Assembly (NCBI GenBank): GCA_042408595.1
Contig: JBHOQX010000129.1
Span: 76,999 to 140,998, forward strand
Source of the DNA: JBHOQX01 sp042408595
GTDB lineage: Bacteria > Chloroflexota > Chloroflexia > Chloroflexales > Roseiflexaceae
DNA: 64,000 nt
Direction of reading: 5' to 3'
Part shown: in pieces, positions 43,959 through 52,077 of the stretch
How positions within the stretch are numbered: position 1 is the stretch's first letter
How the letters are laid out: the number at the start of each line of letters is the position of its first letter
Program-made: the position numbers and the translations under genes
The notes under the pieces: model-generated
The model's database searches: none
What the model was told of the DNA's origin: nothing
What the model saw: the letters and a program-made list of their open reading frames with translations, nothing else

Positions 43959-44483
43959 ACCTTTCCCTCCTTTCTGTACGAATGCCTTGAGTCATGGCTA
44001 ACGGGGCGGGCCATACGCTGGTGCCCCAGACGGTCAGCGTCACGGCCTGGTCTGGCGGAGCGCAGCGGCGCCGAACTTGTTATTCGACCACGCCAGGCCA
44101 GCCCCGCTGCCGTGGCCGGCATGCTCGGCGAGCCATAGGCAACCCCTATCCCTGTCCGGTGCTATCGGCGGACGCGCGCCCGCCTATGAGGCTAGCACTC
44201 GTGCGTTGGCGATGCAAGGGCCGTGTTGGGGCGTCGCAGTGCTATTTCGGGCCACAGGCCGCCCGCGTTCGGAGGAATGCGAAACCTCTCGGTCCATCCC
44301 GTCACGCTGCACGCGCAGGCGTGTCGTTCGTGCTCCTGCCGCACCGCGGCGGCTGCCGCCTGCCGGGCGGTACAGGACCCATCTCGGTCCCCCGGCGTCG
44401 CATCCTCGTGTCGGAGGCCCGCCGTGCTCGCGCGGGTTCCGGCGAGGCGGGGGGCGGATGGGGAGCATGGATCAGTGGCAGAG
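43959..44483. other. 525-bp spacer without recognisable gene
   Basis: Open frames on both strands are Arg/Pro/Cys-rich and lack any motif or ribosome site. No hairpin with T-run or clear promoter was seen, apart from whatever drives the minus-strand gene at 43958. Possibly decayed sequence. Confidence 0.5.
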
Positions 44484-46685
44484 TTATCGCCCCCGCACCT
44501 CGACCGTCCCGATGTCGATCGGGCCGCCATCGGTGATCGCCGCGAGCGTGGCCGGGTCGTACATGCCGACGACGAGGCGGTACGTGCCGGGTGGAAGATT
44601 CGGCGGCAGCGGCAGGTCCTGGTCGTCGCGCAGCAGTTCGCCCGGCCGCCAGCCGCTGGTCGGGCGGCGGCCCTCCAGCGGCGGCAGGTCGCGCTGTGCT
44701 GCCTTGCCGCCCGTTGCGTCGAGCAGGTGCACAAAAACAGTATAGTCCGCCGGCAGCGGGCGGTTGGCGCGCCAGTACAGGGCGAGCGGCAGCGTCGCGC
44801 CGGGGCGGGCCTCCGCCGGATGGCGGTAGCCGTCGAGCGTCACCGCGCCCCCGCCGAGTGTCGCCCCCGAGGGGGTGCGCGGCTCGCCGGCTGGATCGCC
44901 GAGGCCGGTGGCGTAGATCGCGAGGTTCGGGCCGAGCCGCTCGCCGCGGCTGAAGCGCGCCGCCGGCTCGCCGAAGCGCGCCAGCGCCGCCGGGTCGTGC
45001 TTTGTGTCGAGGTTGGCCACCAGAAAGCGATAGCCTTGCTCGCGGTACCACGCCGGATCGCGCCCGGTGATCGGTTTGCCGCCTTCGCCGCGCAGCCGCG
45101 CCGGCAGGATGAGCGTCTGGTCTTCGAGCCAGATGCGGTCGCCGTCGGCGGCCTGCTGGGCCACCCACGCGGTCGCCAGGATGCGGGTGGTCGGCCGGGC
45201 GCGCAGCCAATCGTCGCGCACGCTCTGAGCGAGCGGCTGGGCGAGAAGGAGAACGCCGAGGACGGCCATCATGAAAGAGGCAGGAGGAGCGATGAATCGT
45301 GCACGCTCGCGCGTGCGGCCTGCGAACGGGGTAGGCGTCGACGACTGCCTCTCGGGCTCACCGCCCTCTGATCCCCGAACCCGCGCCACAAACCAGACCA
45401 GGGACGCCCCCGCCAGCACGCAGAGCACCGGCAACAGCGGCATTGTATTGCGGAAAAAGACGACCTTGACGCCGGTGAGTTGCAGGAAATAGGGCACGGC
45501 GAAGGCCAGCAGCAGCGCATCCGCCCGGCGGCCCCGCAGGAAGGCCAGCAGCACGCCGCCGGCGAAAGCCCAGGCCAGCAGCGCGCCGTTCGCGGCAAGC
45601 CCTTCCCAGTAGAACAGCGCCGGGAAGCTCGACTCGGCGCCGGGGTGGCCCTTGTAGCGGTAGTGAACGATGATCGAAGCGACGTCGTTCAGCAGCGTCG
45701 GCAGTTCCGGCAGCCACATCGGCGTGCCGAGCGTGAAGCCGGCGACGACGCCGGCGCCGGCCAGGCCCAGCCCCGCCAGCGCCCGGCGCGTCCAGCCGTG
45801 CGCCATGATGACCGCCAGCGCCAGCGGCAACGCCAGCACAACGACGTTGTACTTGGTCGAGATCGCCAGGCCGGCGGCGAACCCAGCCCCGAACGCGCGC
45901 CGGTGTGGTCGCCCCGCTCCGAACGCCAGCCCCGTGATCACCAGCAGCGCGGCCACCGTGAAGAACATCGAGGGGGTGTCAGTGGTGACATAATGCGCGT
46001 CGCCGACGGCCGCCGGGTAGACGGCGAGCGCGGCGGCGGCGAGGAGCCCGGCGGCGGGGCCGTACAGCCGCCGGCCCAGCAGGTAGGTCAGCAGCACCGC
46101 GCCCGTGCCGAGCGCGGCGGTCAGCGCCCGGGCCCAGAGGTAATAGCGCGCCGGGTCGATATCGGCCAGGGTGGTGTACAGGCCGGCCCCCGCGCCCCAC
46201 AGGAAGTGCGCCGCCGCCACGCCGACCTGCATGTAGGTGTAGAGCGTCGGGTAGATGAAGGCGTGCGGGCTCGGATCGCCCGCGCGCAGCATCCGCAGCG
46301 CCCGGTCGGCCACAGCCCACTCATCCGGGTGCTCGAAGTACGGCAGGCCGAAATGAATGCCCCAGAATCGCAGCCCCGCACCGAGAGCGGCCACGCCAGC
46401 GACCAGAGCGGCATGCCGGAGCCCGGGGCGGGCCGCGGCCGACCGGAGCCAGGCCCGCGCCCCCGGCTGCGCCGCGATCGAAGCGGCCAGCCCAAGCGCC
46501 AGCGCCGCTGCAACCGGCAGGGCAACCCGGCCCGCCAGCGCCCCGCCGGCCGCCAGCCAGAGGCAGAGCAGCGCGGCCAGCAGACCCGGCAGGGCGCGCG
46601 GCGCGGCGCGCCGGGCCCGAGGCGCGGCAGCCCGCCCTTCCACAGGTTGCTCGGCCGTTCGCCCGGCCCGGCCCGTCTCGTCCAT
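44484..46685 (-). CDS. GT39-like polyprenyl-phosphate-sugar-dependent membrane glycosyltransferase
   Basis: 733 residues from ATG at 46685 (an upstream TTG is less likely because the -10 box overlaps it). About 12 helices. The first periplasmic loop carries LPYFEHPDEWAVADRAL, with the acidic pair used by GT-C enzymes, followed by FIYPTLYTYMQVG and DTPSMFF. The C-terminal soluble part after ~560 has a beta-sandwich-like stretch (RPGATLPLALYWRANRPL, YTVFVHLLDATG, YRLVVGMYDPAT) often found on Chloroflexota GT39 proteins. It would transfer a sugar from a lipid carrier to an extracytoplasmic acceptor. Confidence 0.82.
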   Translation of the reverse strand: MDETGRAGRTAEQPVEGRAAAPRARRAAPRALPGLLAALLCLWLAAGGALAGRVALPVAAALALGLAASIAAQPGARAWLRSAAARPGLRHAALVAGVAALGAGLRFWGIHFGLPYFEHPDEWAVADRALRMLRAGDPSPHAFIYPTLYTYMQVGVAAAHFLWGAGAGLYTTLADIDPARYYLWARALTAALGTGAVLLTYLLGRRLYGPAAGLLAAAALAVYPAAVGDAHYVTTDTPSMFFTVAALLVITGLAFGAGRPHRRAFGAGFAAGLAISTKYNVVVLALPLALAVIMAHGWTRRALAGLGLAGAGVVAGFTLGTPMWLPELPTLLNDVASIIVHYRYKGHPGAESSFPALFYWEGLAANGALLAWAFAGGVLLAFLRGRRADALLLAFAVPYFLQLTGVKVVFFRNTMPLLPVLCVLAGASLVWFVARVRGSEGGEPERQSSTPTPFAGRTRERARFIAPPASFMMAVLGVLLLAQPLAQSVRDDWLRARPTTRILATAWVAQQAADGDRIWLEDQTLILPARLRGEGGKPITGRDPAWYREQGYRFLVANLDTKHDPAALARFGEPAARFSRGERLGPNLAIYATGLGDPAGEPRTPSGATLGGGAVTLDGYRHPAEARPGATLPLALYWRANRPLPADYTVFVHLLDATGGKAAQRDLPPLEGRRPTSGWRPGELLRDDQDLPLPPNLPPGTYRLVVGMYDPATLAAITDGGPIDIGTVEVRGR

Positions 46686-46693
46686 CGGGCGCA

Positions 46694-46699
46694 ATTATA
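46694..46699 (-). promoter_or_regulatory. TATAAT 8 nt before the GT39 start: leaderless promoter
   Basis: Minus strand GGT-TATAAT. Its downstream edge is 8 nt from the ATG (46685), so the mRNA likely begins within 2-3 nt of the start codon. No Shine-Dalgarno sequence is present. Confidence 0.55.
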
Positions 46700-46702
46700 A
46701 CC

Positions 46703-46843
46703 GGACGGCGGACGGTGGCAGACGAAAGACGGAAGGTGAAGGGCGCACGCACGCCCGGCCACGATCACGGCCCTCCCGTGCTGAACGACCTGCCTTCGCC
46801 CTGCGTCCCTGCTCCACCGTCTTTCGCCGTGCGTCAGTTCGCC
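46703..46843. repeat. 7-nt repeat arms flanking the GT39 / FAH junction
   Basis: Six contiguous 7-mers at 46703-46744 (GGACGGC, GGACGGT, GGCAGAC, GAAAGAC, GGAAGGT, GAAGGGC), and the opposite type at 46816-46843 (ACCGTCT, TTCGCCG, TGCGTCA, GTTCGCC). CGAAAGACGG is present in both arms in opposite orientation. The right arm contains the stop codon of the FAH gene. Confidence 0.8.
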
Positions 46844-47703
46844 GCGACCACCCGGTTGCGCAGCACACCGATCCGGTCGATCTCGGCCTCCATCACGTCA
46901 CCGGGGCGCAGGTACGCCGGCGGGTTGCGTCCCATGCCCACGCCGCTCGGCGTGCCGGTCGAGACGATCACCCCCGGCTCCAGCGTCTGCCCGAGCGACA
47001 GGAACTCGATGATCGTCGGGATGTTGAAGATCAGGTCGGCGACAGTCGAATCCTGGCGCAGCTCGCCGTTCACCCGCAGCCGCAGCCCGAGTGCTGCCGG
47101 GTCGGGGATCTCATCGGCGGTGACGATCCACGGCCCCAGCGGGCAGGTCCGGTCGAGGCTTTTGCCTTTGATGAACTGCTGGTGCCGCATCTGTAGGTCG
47201 CGCGCGGAGACATCGTTGAGGATCGTGTAGCCGAACATGTAGCCAGGCGCGTCGGCGGCGGAGATGTCTTTGCCGGCGCGGCCGATGATAAACGCCAGCT
47301 CCACCTCGTAATCGAGCTGCGTCGTCACGCGCGGATCGAGCGGGATATCGTCGTCCGGCCCGCAGACGCTCGTCACCGCTTTGGTGAAAAAAACCGGGTA
47401 CTCTGGCAGCTTCGGCTCGCGCCCGCGCGCCCGGTCGGACTCGATGGCGTGGGCGACGTAGTTCATCCCCAGGCAGATCACGTCCTGGCGCGGGCGTGGG
47501 ATGGGCGCGAGCAGGCGCACCTCCGCCAGCCGCCGCGCGCCGCGGCCGGCCTCCAGCGCCGCGCGGGCGGCCTCCAGCGCGGGCGCGCCGCCGTCGATCA
47601 GCGCGAGCATCTCCGGGGCGACCGAATCGAGCGGCACGACGATCGTATCGCGCAGCGCGCCGACATGCAGGCCGCGCTCATCGCGGTAGGTGACCAGGCG
47701 CAT
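46834..47703 (-). CDS. Fumarylacetoacetate hydrolase (FAH) fold family enzyme
   Basis: 289 residues from ATG at 47703 with GGAGGAG upstream. N-terminal 70-residue cap, then the FAH catalytic domain: VICLGMNYVAHAIES, PVFFTKAVTSVCGPDDDIPL, the metal ligands in QLDYEVELAFIIG (D-Y-E-V-E), YTILNDVSARDLQ, KSLDRTCPLGPWIVTADEI, VSTGTPSGVGMGRNPPAYL. Members hydrolyse or decarboxylate 2-keto acids in aromatic or sugar acid catabolism; the substrate is not evident here. Monocistronic. Confidence 0.88.
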   Translation of the reverse strand: MRLVTYRDERGLHVGALRDTIVVPLDSVAPEMLALIDGGAPALEAARAALEAGRGARRLAEVRLLAPIPRPRQDVICLGMNYVAHAIESDRARGREPKLPEYPVFFTKAVTSVCGPDDDIPLDPRVTTQLDYEVELAFIIGRAGKDISAADAPGYMFGYTILNDVSARDLQMRHQQFIKGKSLDRTCPLGPWIVTADEIPDPAALGLRLRVNGELRQDSTVADLIFNIPTIIEFLSLGQTLEPGVIVSTGTPSGVGMGRNPPAYLRPGDVMEAEIDRIGVLRNRVVAAN

Positions 47704-47738
47704 GCTCTCCTCCGTGGTTCATCAGACTGTTGCGGGTG

Positions 47739-47744
47739 ATGGTA
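47739..47744 (-). promoter_or_regulatory. Extended -10 (TGG-TACCAT) for the FAH gene
   Basis: Minus strand TGTGG-TACCAT, 35 nt upstream of the start. Confidence 0.4.
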
Positions 47745-47786
47745 CCACAGGTTGGCGCATGCCTCTCCGAGCCGGCGATAAAGGAG

Positions 47787-47792
47787 TATAAT
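47787..47792 (+). promoter_or_regulatory. TATAAT promoter for purF
   Basis: GGAG-TATAAT, leader about 47 nt. Confidence 0.55.
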
Positions 47793-47845
47793 ACCAGTAG
47801 CGGCCCATGGGCCGCGGCGAACCCCACCACAAGGCGAGGACGCTG

Positions 47846-49243
47846 ATGCGCGACGACAAGCCGCAGCATGAGTGTGGCATTATCGGAATCTACGCGCCAG
47901 ACGAAGACGTAGCGCGTTTGACGTTTTTCGGGCTGTACGCCCTGCAGCACCGCGGCCAGGAGAGCGCCGGCATCGCCGTGTCGAACGGCCGGCGGATCAA
48001 CATCCACAAGGATATGGGCCTGGTCGCGCAGGTCTTCGACGAGCAGCACATGCGCCCGCTCCAGGGCCACATCGCCATCGGCCACACGCGCTACTCGACG
48101 ACCGGCTCGTCGCGGCTGCAGAACGCCCAGCCGTTCCTAGTCGAGAGCGCGCTCGGGCCGCTGGCCGTCGGCCACAACGGCAACCTGACGAACGCGCCGG
48201 CGCTGCGCCGCGAGCTGCTCAACCGCGGCGTCGGGCTGACCTCCACCAGCGACAGCGAGGTGATCGTCCAGATGCTGGCCGGCGGCGAGGGGCGCACCTG
48301 GGAGGAGAAGCTGCGCGTCTTCATGGTGCGGGCACAAGGCGCTTACTGCGTGACGGTGCTCACCAGCCAGACGCTCTACGCCATGCGCGATCCGTGGGGG
48401 CTGCACCCGCTCTGCCTGGGCCGCCTGGGCGAGACGGGCTGGGTCGTCGCATCCGAGAGCTGCGCGCTGGCGACGATCGGCGCCGAGTACGAGCGCGAGA
48501 TCACGCCCGGCGAGATTCTGGCGGTCACCGCCGACGGGCCGCGCGTCGTGGCGCGCAACCCCGCGCCGAACCGGGCGATGTGTCTGTTCGAGTACATCTA
48601 CTTCGCCCGCCCGGACAGCGTCGTGGACGGCCAGGTGCTGCACGCCGCGCGGGTGGCGCAGGGGCGCGAGCTGGCCCGTGAGGCCCCGGCCGACGCCGAT
48701 ATCGTCATCCCGGTGCCTGACAGCGCCGTGCCCGCCGCGATCGGCTACGCCCAGGAATCGGGCATCCCCTACAGCGAGGGCCTGATCAAGAACCGCTACA
48801 TCGGCCGGACGTTCATCCAGCCGGACGACCGGCTGCGCAAGATCGGCATCCAGCTCAAGTTCAACCCGCTGGCGGACAACCTGGCCGGCAAGCGGGTTGT
48901 GCTGGTGGACGACAGCATCGTGCGCGGCAACACCTCCGGCCAGATCGTGCGGCTGCTGCGCGACGCCGGCGCGGTCGAGGTGCATATGCGCGTCTCCTCC
49001 CCGCCCATCCGCCACCCCTGCTTCCTGGGCGTGGACATGGCGACCTACCCGGAGCTGATCGCGCATCGTATGGACATTCCCCAGATTCAGGAGCATCTGG
49101 GCGTGGACAGCCTGCATTATCTCAGCCTCGAGGGCCTCATCCGCGCGACCGGCAACCCCTCCGCCGGCTTCTGCCGCGGCTGTTTCACCGGTCAGTACCC
49201 GGTGGACGTTGAGTTGATCGAGAAGGAGACGTTTGAGCGCTGA
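47846..49243 (+). CDS. purF: Amidophosphoribosyltransferase
   Basis: 465 residues from ATG at 47846. A 9-residue propeptide (MRDDKPQHE) precedes the nucleophile Cys10 (CGIIGIY), as in Bacillus-type PurF. Ntn glutaminase motifs: YALQHRGQESAGIA, IGHTRYSTTG, GHNGNLTN. PRPP loop: VVLVDDSIVRGNTSG. Cysteines in AMCLFEYIYF, HPCFLGVDM and FCRGCFTGQYP match the four ligands of the [4Fe-4S] cluster. First committed step of purine synthesis, PRPP plus Gln to phosphoribosylamine. The stop codon is the first element of the octamer tract at 49242. Confidence 0.95.
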   Translation: MRDDKPQHECGIIGIYAPDEDVARLTFFGLYALQHRGQESAGIAVSNGRRINIHKDMGLVAQVFDEQHMRPLQGHIAIGHTRYSTTGSSRLQNAQPFLVESALGPLAVGHNGNLTNAPALRRELLNRGVGLTSTSDSEVIVQMLAGGEGRTWEEKLRVFMVRAQGAYCVTVLTSQTLYAMRDPWGLHPLCLGRLGETGWVVASESCALATIGAEYEREITPGEILAVTADGPRVVARNPAPNRAMCLFEYIYFARPDSVVDGQVLHAARVAQGRELAREAPADADIVIPVPDSAVPAAIGYAQESGIPYSEGLIKNRYIGRTFIQPDDRLRKIGIQLKFNPLADNLAGKRVVLVDDSIVRGNTSGQIVRLLRDAGAVEVHMRVSSPPIRHPCFLGVDMATYPELIAHRMDIPQIQEHLGVDSLHYLSLEGLIRATGNPSAGFCRGCFTGQYPVDVELIEKETFER

Positions 49244-49320
49244 CACGATGACACAATGACTGGATGGCACGGTGAGCGTTCGCCGACCAGATCATCTTGT
49301 CGCCGTGTCAGCGTGTCAGG
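49242..49320 (+). repeat. Octamer element filling the purF to glycosylase gap
   Basis: GACACGAT, GACACAAT, GACTGGAT, GGCACGGT at 49242-49273, then 23 nt, then TTGTCGCC, GTGTCAGC, GTGTCAGG at 49297-49320. CTGACACG and CGTGTCAG are inverted. The left arm begins in the purF stop codon; the right arm ends 2 nt before the next ATG (49323). Confidence 0.85.
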
Positions 49321-49322
49321 GT

Positions 49323-50156
49323 ATGGATGCGCTCTCGCCACGCCTGCTCGCCCTCTTCCGCGCGCTGAACGACCACTTCGACCACGAGCCGCACTGGTGG
49401 CCGGTCCACAGCGACACGCCGCAGTTCGAGATCATGCTTGGCGCGGTGCTGGTGCAGCAGACGCGCTGGGAAACGGTCGAGGCGGCGCTGGGGCGGCTGC
49501 GGGCCGCCGGGTTGTTCACGCCTGCCGCACTGGCCGCCGCCGATACCGGGGCGCTCGCCGCGCTCATTCGACCCTGCGCCTTCCACGGCCAGAAGGCCGC
49601 CGGCCTCCAGGCGATCTGCCGGACGCTGCTGGAGCGGCACGGCGGCGAGGTCGGCGCGCTGCTGGCCGGCGAGCGCGCGGCGGTGCGGGCCCGGCTGCTG
49701 GCCCTGCCGCGCATCGGCCGCGAGACGGCGGACACGATCATGCTCTACGCCGGCGGCCACCCGGTCTTCATCGTGGACGCCTACGCCCGTCGCCTGTTCG
49801 CCCGCGTCGGCCTTGCCCCCGGCTTCGACGTCCTCCGCGCGCCGTACGACACAGTGCAGGCCATGGTGGAGGGGGCGATCTTGAACGCGACCGAAGACTG
49901 GAGGTTGGAGCGGGGAGATTGGGAGCATGCCGTCGCCGATCTCCAATCTCCGCTTTCCAATCTCTACCGCGCCGTCCATGCGCTGATCGTCGAGGCGTGC
50001 ATCCACCACTGCCTGGCGCGTACGCCGCGCTGCGACCAGCCCGGCACTCACCGGGCATTCCTCGACCCGCGCAAGTGCGCCGCGCACTGCCTGGACTGCC
50101 GCGGCTGCCCGCTGCGCCCGCACTGCGCGGCGTACGCCGGGAATGCGCTACAATGA
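49323..50156 (+). CDS. HhH-GPD DNA glycosylase with [4Fe-4S] cluster (endonuclease III-like, lyase Lys absent)
   Basis: 277 residues from ATG at 49323; the open frame upstream is repeat DNA. EIMLGAVLVQQTRWETVE, helix-hairpin-helix LLALPRIGRETADTIML, catalytic Asp in VFIVDAYARRLF, and a canonical C-x6-C-x2-C-x5-C cluster near the end (CAAHCLDCRGCPLRPHC). The HhH position that is Lys in bifunctional endonuclease III is Glu here (G-R-E-T), which predicts a monofunctional glycosylase. Residues ~192-214 (DWRLERGDWEHAVADLQSPL region) are encoded by inverted 7-mer arms at 49897-49964 and are not expected in the family. No clear ribosome site. Confidence 0.83.
   Translation: MDALSPRLLALFRALNDHFDHEPHWWPVHSDTPQFEIMLGAVLVQQTRWETVEAALGRLRAAGLFTPAALAAADTGALAALIRPCAFHGQKAAGLQAICRTLLERHGGEVGALLAGERAAVRARLLALPRIGRETADTIMLYAGGHPVFIVDAYARRLFARVGLAPGFDVLRAPYDTVQAMVEGAILNATEDWRLERGDWEHAVADLQSPLSNLYRAVHALIVEACIHHCLARTPRCDQPGTHRAFLDPRKCAAHCLDCRGCPLRPHCAAYAGNALQ
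49897..49964. repeat. Inverted 7-mer arms inside the glycosylase gene
   Basis: ACTGGAG, GTTGGAG, CGGGGAG, ATTGGGAG (49897-49925), an 11-nt spacer, then CGATCTC, CAATCTC, CGCTTTC, CAATCTC (49937-49964). GAGATTGG and CCAATCTC are inverted copies. Lies in the reading frame without disrupting it. Confidence 0.85.
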
Positions 50157-50247
50157 CTCCTGGCCGCGGCCGGTGCCGCGAGACGGGCCAGCGGCCGGGC
50201 TCCTGTCGTCCGTCGATCGGCCCCGTCGCCGCGGCGGAGCGGATCGT

Positions 50248-51153
50248 ATGGCAGCCGGTTTGACCACGCTCATCGGCCAGTTGCTGGCCGCACTGGCCGA
50301 ATTCTTGCTCTACCTGGTCGTCGGGGCGCTGCTCTTCGTCGTGCTGTACGCCGCCGGCGTGCGGGTGCTGTCGTGGCTGCTGTGGCAGATCATCCGCTCG
50401 CGGGCGCGGGTACAGCGCGAGCCGCTGACCGAGCAGCGCTGCGCCATGCTGCGCACCCTGATCGACTCGCTGATGGGCGCGCTGGCGGTCGCGCTGGCGC
50501 TGATCTTTCTCCTCAGCCGGGTGGTGACGCCCACGGCGCTGGCGACGACGATCGGGCTGTTCAGCGCCGGGCTGGGCTTCGCCGCCCGCCCGTTCATCAG
50601 CGATGTGCTCGGCGGGATCGTCCTGCTGTTCGAGGACCTCTACTCGGTCGGCGAGAAGGTGGAGATCGGCGAGCCGCGGGTGATCGGCGTGGTGGAGGCC
50701 GTCTCATTGCGCAAAACGCAACTGCGCGGCGAGGCGGGCGAGCTGTGGATCGTGCCGAACGGCGACGTGCGGAGCGTGCGCAACTTCTCGCGCGGTAGCT
50801 TCTCGCCGGCCAGCATGTATCTGACGGTCCCGACCAACCGCCTCGACGAGGCGTTGGAGATCCTCGGCGGGATCGCCGCCGACCCCGGCCCGCACGTCGT
50901 GGAGCGGCCGGAGATCATCAGCGAGCAAGGGCAGATCGGCGAGACGACCGAGTTGATGCTGAAGGTCAAGGCCGAGCACGGCTATGGACCGTGGGTCCGG
51001 CGCGCGCTTCTGGCGCGCATCCAGGCCGCGCTCACCGAGCGGCAGATCATCGCGCAGGCCGGTGCGGCCGATGGTGCCGAGGCGAGCAACGGCGCGATGG
51101 AACGCAGCCGCCGCGGGGCGCGGGGCGGCGATGATGACCCGATGACGCGATAA
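50248..51153 (+). CDS. MscS-type mechanosensitive channel
   Basis: 301 residues from ATG at 50248 with GGAG upstream; an earlier start would overlap the glycosylase gene. Three helices, with TM3 followed by the MscS pore-lining and beta-domain: TTIGLFSAGLGFAARPFISDVLGGIVLLFEDLYSVGEKVEI, here read as consecutive motifs GLGFAARPFISDVLGG and FEDLYSVGEKVEIG, then ELWIVPNGDVRSVRNFSRG. It should open on osmotic downshock. The C-terminal 30 residues are charged and low complexity; the last codons (DDDPMTR) come from an octamer tract. Confidence 0.87.
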   Translation: MAAGLTTLIGQLLAALAEFLLYLVVGALLFVVLYAAGVRVLSWLLWQIIRSRARVQREPLTEQRCAMLRTLIDSLMGALAVALALIFLLSRVVTPTALATTIGLFSAGLGFAARPFISDVLGGIVLLFEDLYSVGEKVEIGEPRVIGVVEAVSLRKTQLRGEAGELWIVPNGDVRSVRNFSRGSFSPASMYLTVPTNRLDEALEILGGIAADPGPHVVERPEIISEQGQIGETTELMLKVKAEHGYGPWVRRALLARIQAALTERQIIAQAGAADGAEASNGAMERSRRGARGGDDDPMTR

Positions 51154-51156
51154 ACG
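51133..51156 (+). repeat. Three 8-mers across the stop codon of the MscS gene
   Basis: GATGACCC, GATGACGC, GATAAACG. The TAA stop (51151-51153) lies in the third unit. Confidence 0.75.
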
Positions 51157-51198
51157 ACCGATCTCTTACCTTCGCGCTTCGCCCCTCGCTGTTCCTGC

Positions 51199-51756
51199 CT
51201 ACACCCACTCGACGCGCGCCCGCTCCGGCTCTCCGGTTGGCGCGATGCCCGGGCGAAACGCCAGCGCCCAGCGCCAGCCGTCTGCGCTGCGGAGGCCACG
51301 CCAGATGCCAGCGGTCGGCGCGCAGTTGCCGTTGTCATAGGCATACGGCTTGAGGTCGAGCCGGCCCCCGGTCGTCTCCAGCAATGCACCGCGGATGCAC
51401 GCGCCGTGGGTCACCAGCGCTACGCGGTCGTATGGGCCGTCGTCGAGCTGGCGCAGCAGCTCGGCCACCCGGGCCTGCACCTGCTCCATACGCTCGCCGG
51501 GGCCGCCCTCGCGCAGCGCCTCGGCGTAGCGCAGCTCCAGCCCCAGGCGTGCGGCGATCACCTCCGCCGTGGCGCTCGCCCGCTCGAAGCGCGACGCGAA
51601 GAGGCATTCGATGCCGCGCCCGTCCAGCCAGGCGGCGGCCTCGGCAGCTTCGCGGCGGCCCTGATCGGTCAGCGGCGGGCCAGGCAGCACATTGTATGGC
51701 GTGTTCAGCGTGCGGTCGGGCGCCGCGTGCCGGATCAGGTAAAGTTCTTCGAGCAT
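51199..51756 (-). CDS. Histidine phosphatase (phosphoglycerate mutase-like) family protein
   Basis: 185 residues. LYLIRHAAPDR carries the phospho-accepting His in R-H-A; LTDQGRREAAEAAAWL and ASRFERASATAEVI are typical; the second His lies in VALVTHGACIRG. Small PGAM-like phosphatases act on sugar phosphates, nucleotides or cobalamin precursors, so the substrate is open. It is convergent with the MscS gene (45 bp apart). Single-gene unit with its promoter at 51793. Confidence 0.85.
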   Translation of the reverse strand: MLEELYLIRHAAPDRTLNTPYNVLPGPPLTDQGRREAAEAAAWLDGRGIECLFASRFERASATAEVIAARLGLELRYAEALREGGPGERMEQVQARVAELLRQLDDGPYDRVALVTHGACIRGALLETTGGRLDLKPYAYDNGNCAPTAGIWRGLRSADGWRWALAFRPGIAPTGEPERARVEWV

Positions 51757-52077
51757 ACGAAACGGTCATCCTGCGCTATGCGAGCCCCTTCCATTGTACC
51801 AGAGATGGGCCGGGTCGCGCGCCGCTCCCTGTGTCAGCGCCTTCCTGCCGAGGGCCATGCCGCGCTGGCCGGCGCTGATCGGCGTCTGGTGCTCGTCCGT
51901 GCTGCGCGCTCTGGTCGGACTTCGTCCGCACCGTCCCGCGGCGGATTCTTGTGGTGCTGCTTGAGGCGTTGGGAGCGATCTGCCGGCTTGTCACGCCGCC
52001 GCGCGACTTCTATATCGTGCAGAAGGAGGTGGCCAGCCGCAGGGCGGTGTGCCCCGACCGAGGTAGGCGGCGCATGG
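51757..52077. other. 321-bp spacer, promoter at one end only
   Basis: Apart from the histidine phosphatase promoter at 51793, no ribosome-site/frame combination looks coding. A weak frame at 51951-52139 is antisense to the end of tag. No repeat tract noticed. Confidence 0.45.
51793..51798 (-). promoter_or_regulatory. Extended -10 (TGG-TACAAT) for the histidine phosphatase gene
   Basis: Minus strand TCTGG-TACAAT, 36 nt upstream of the start. Confidence 0.5.
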
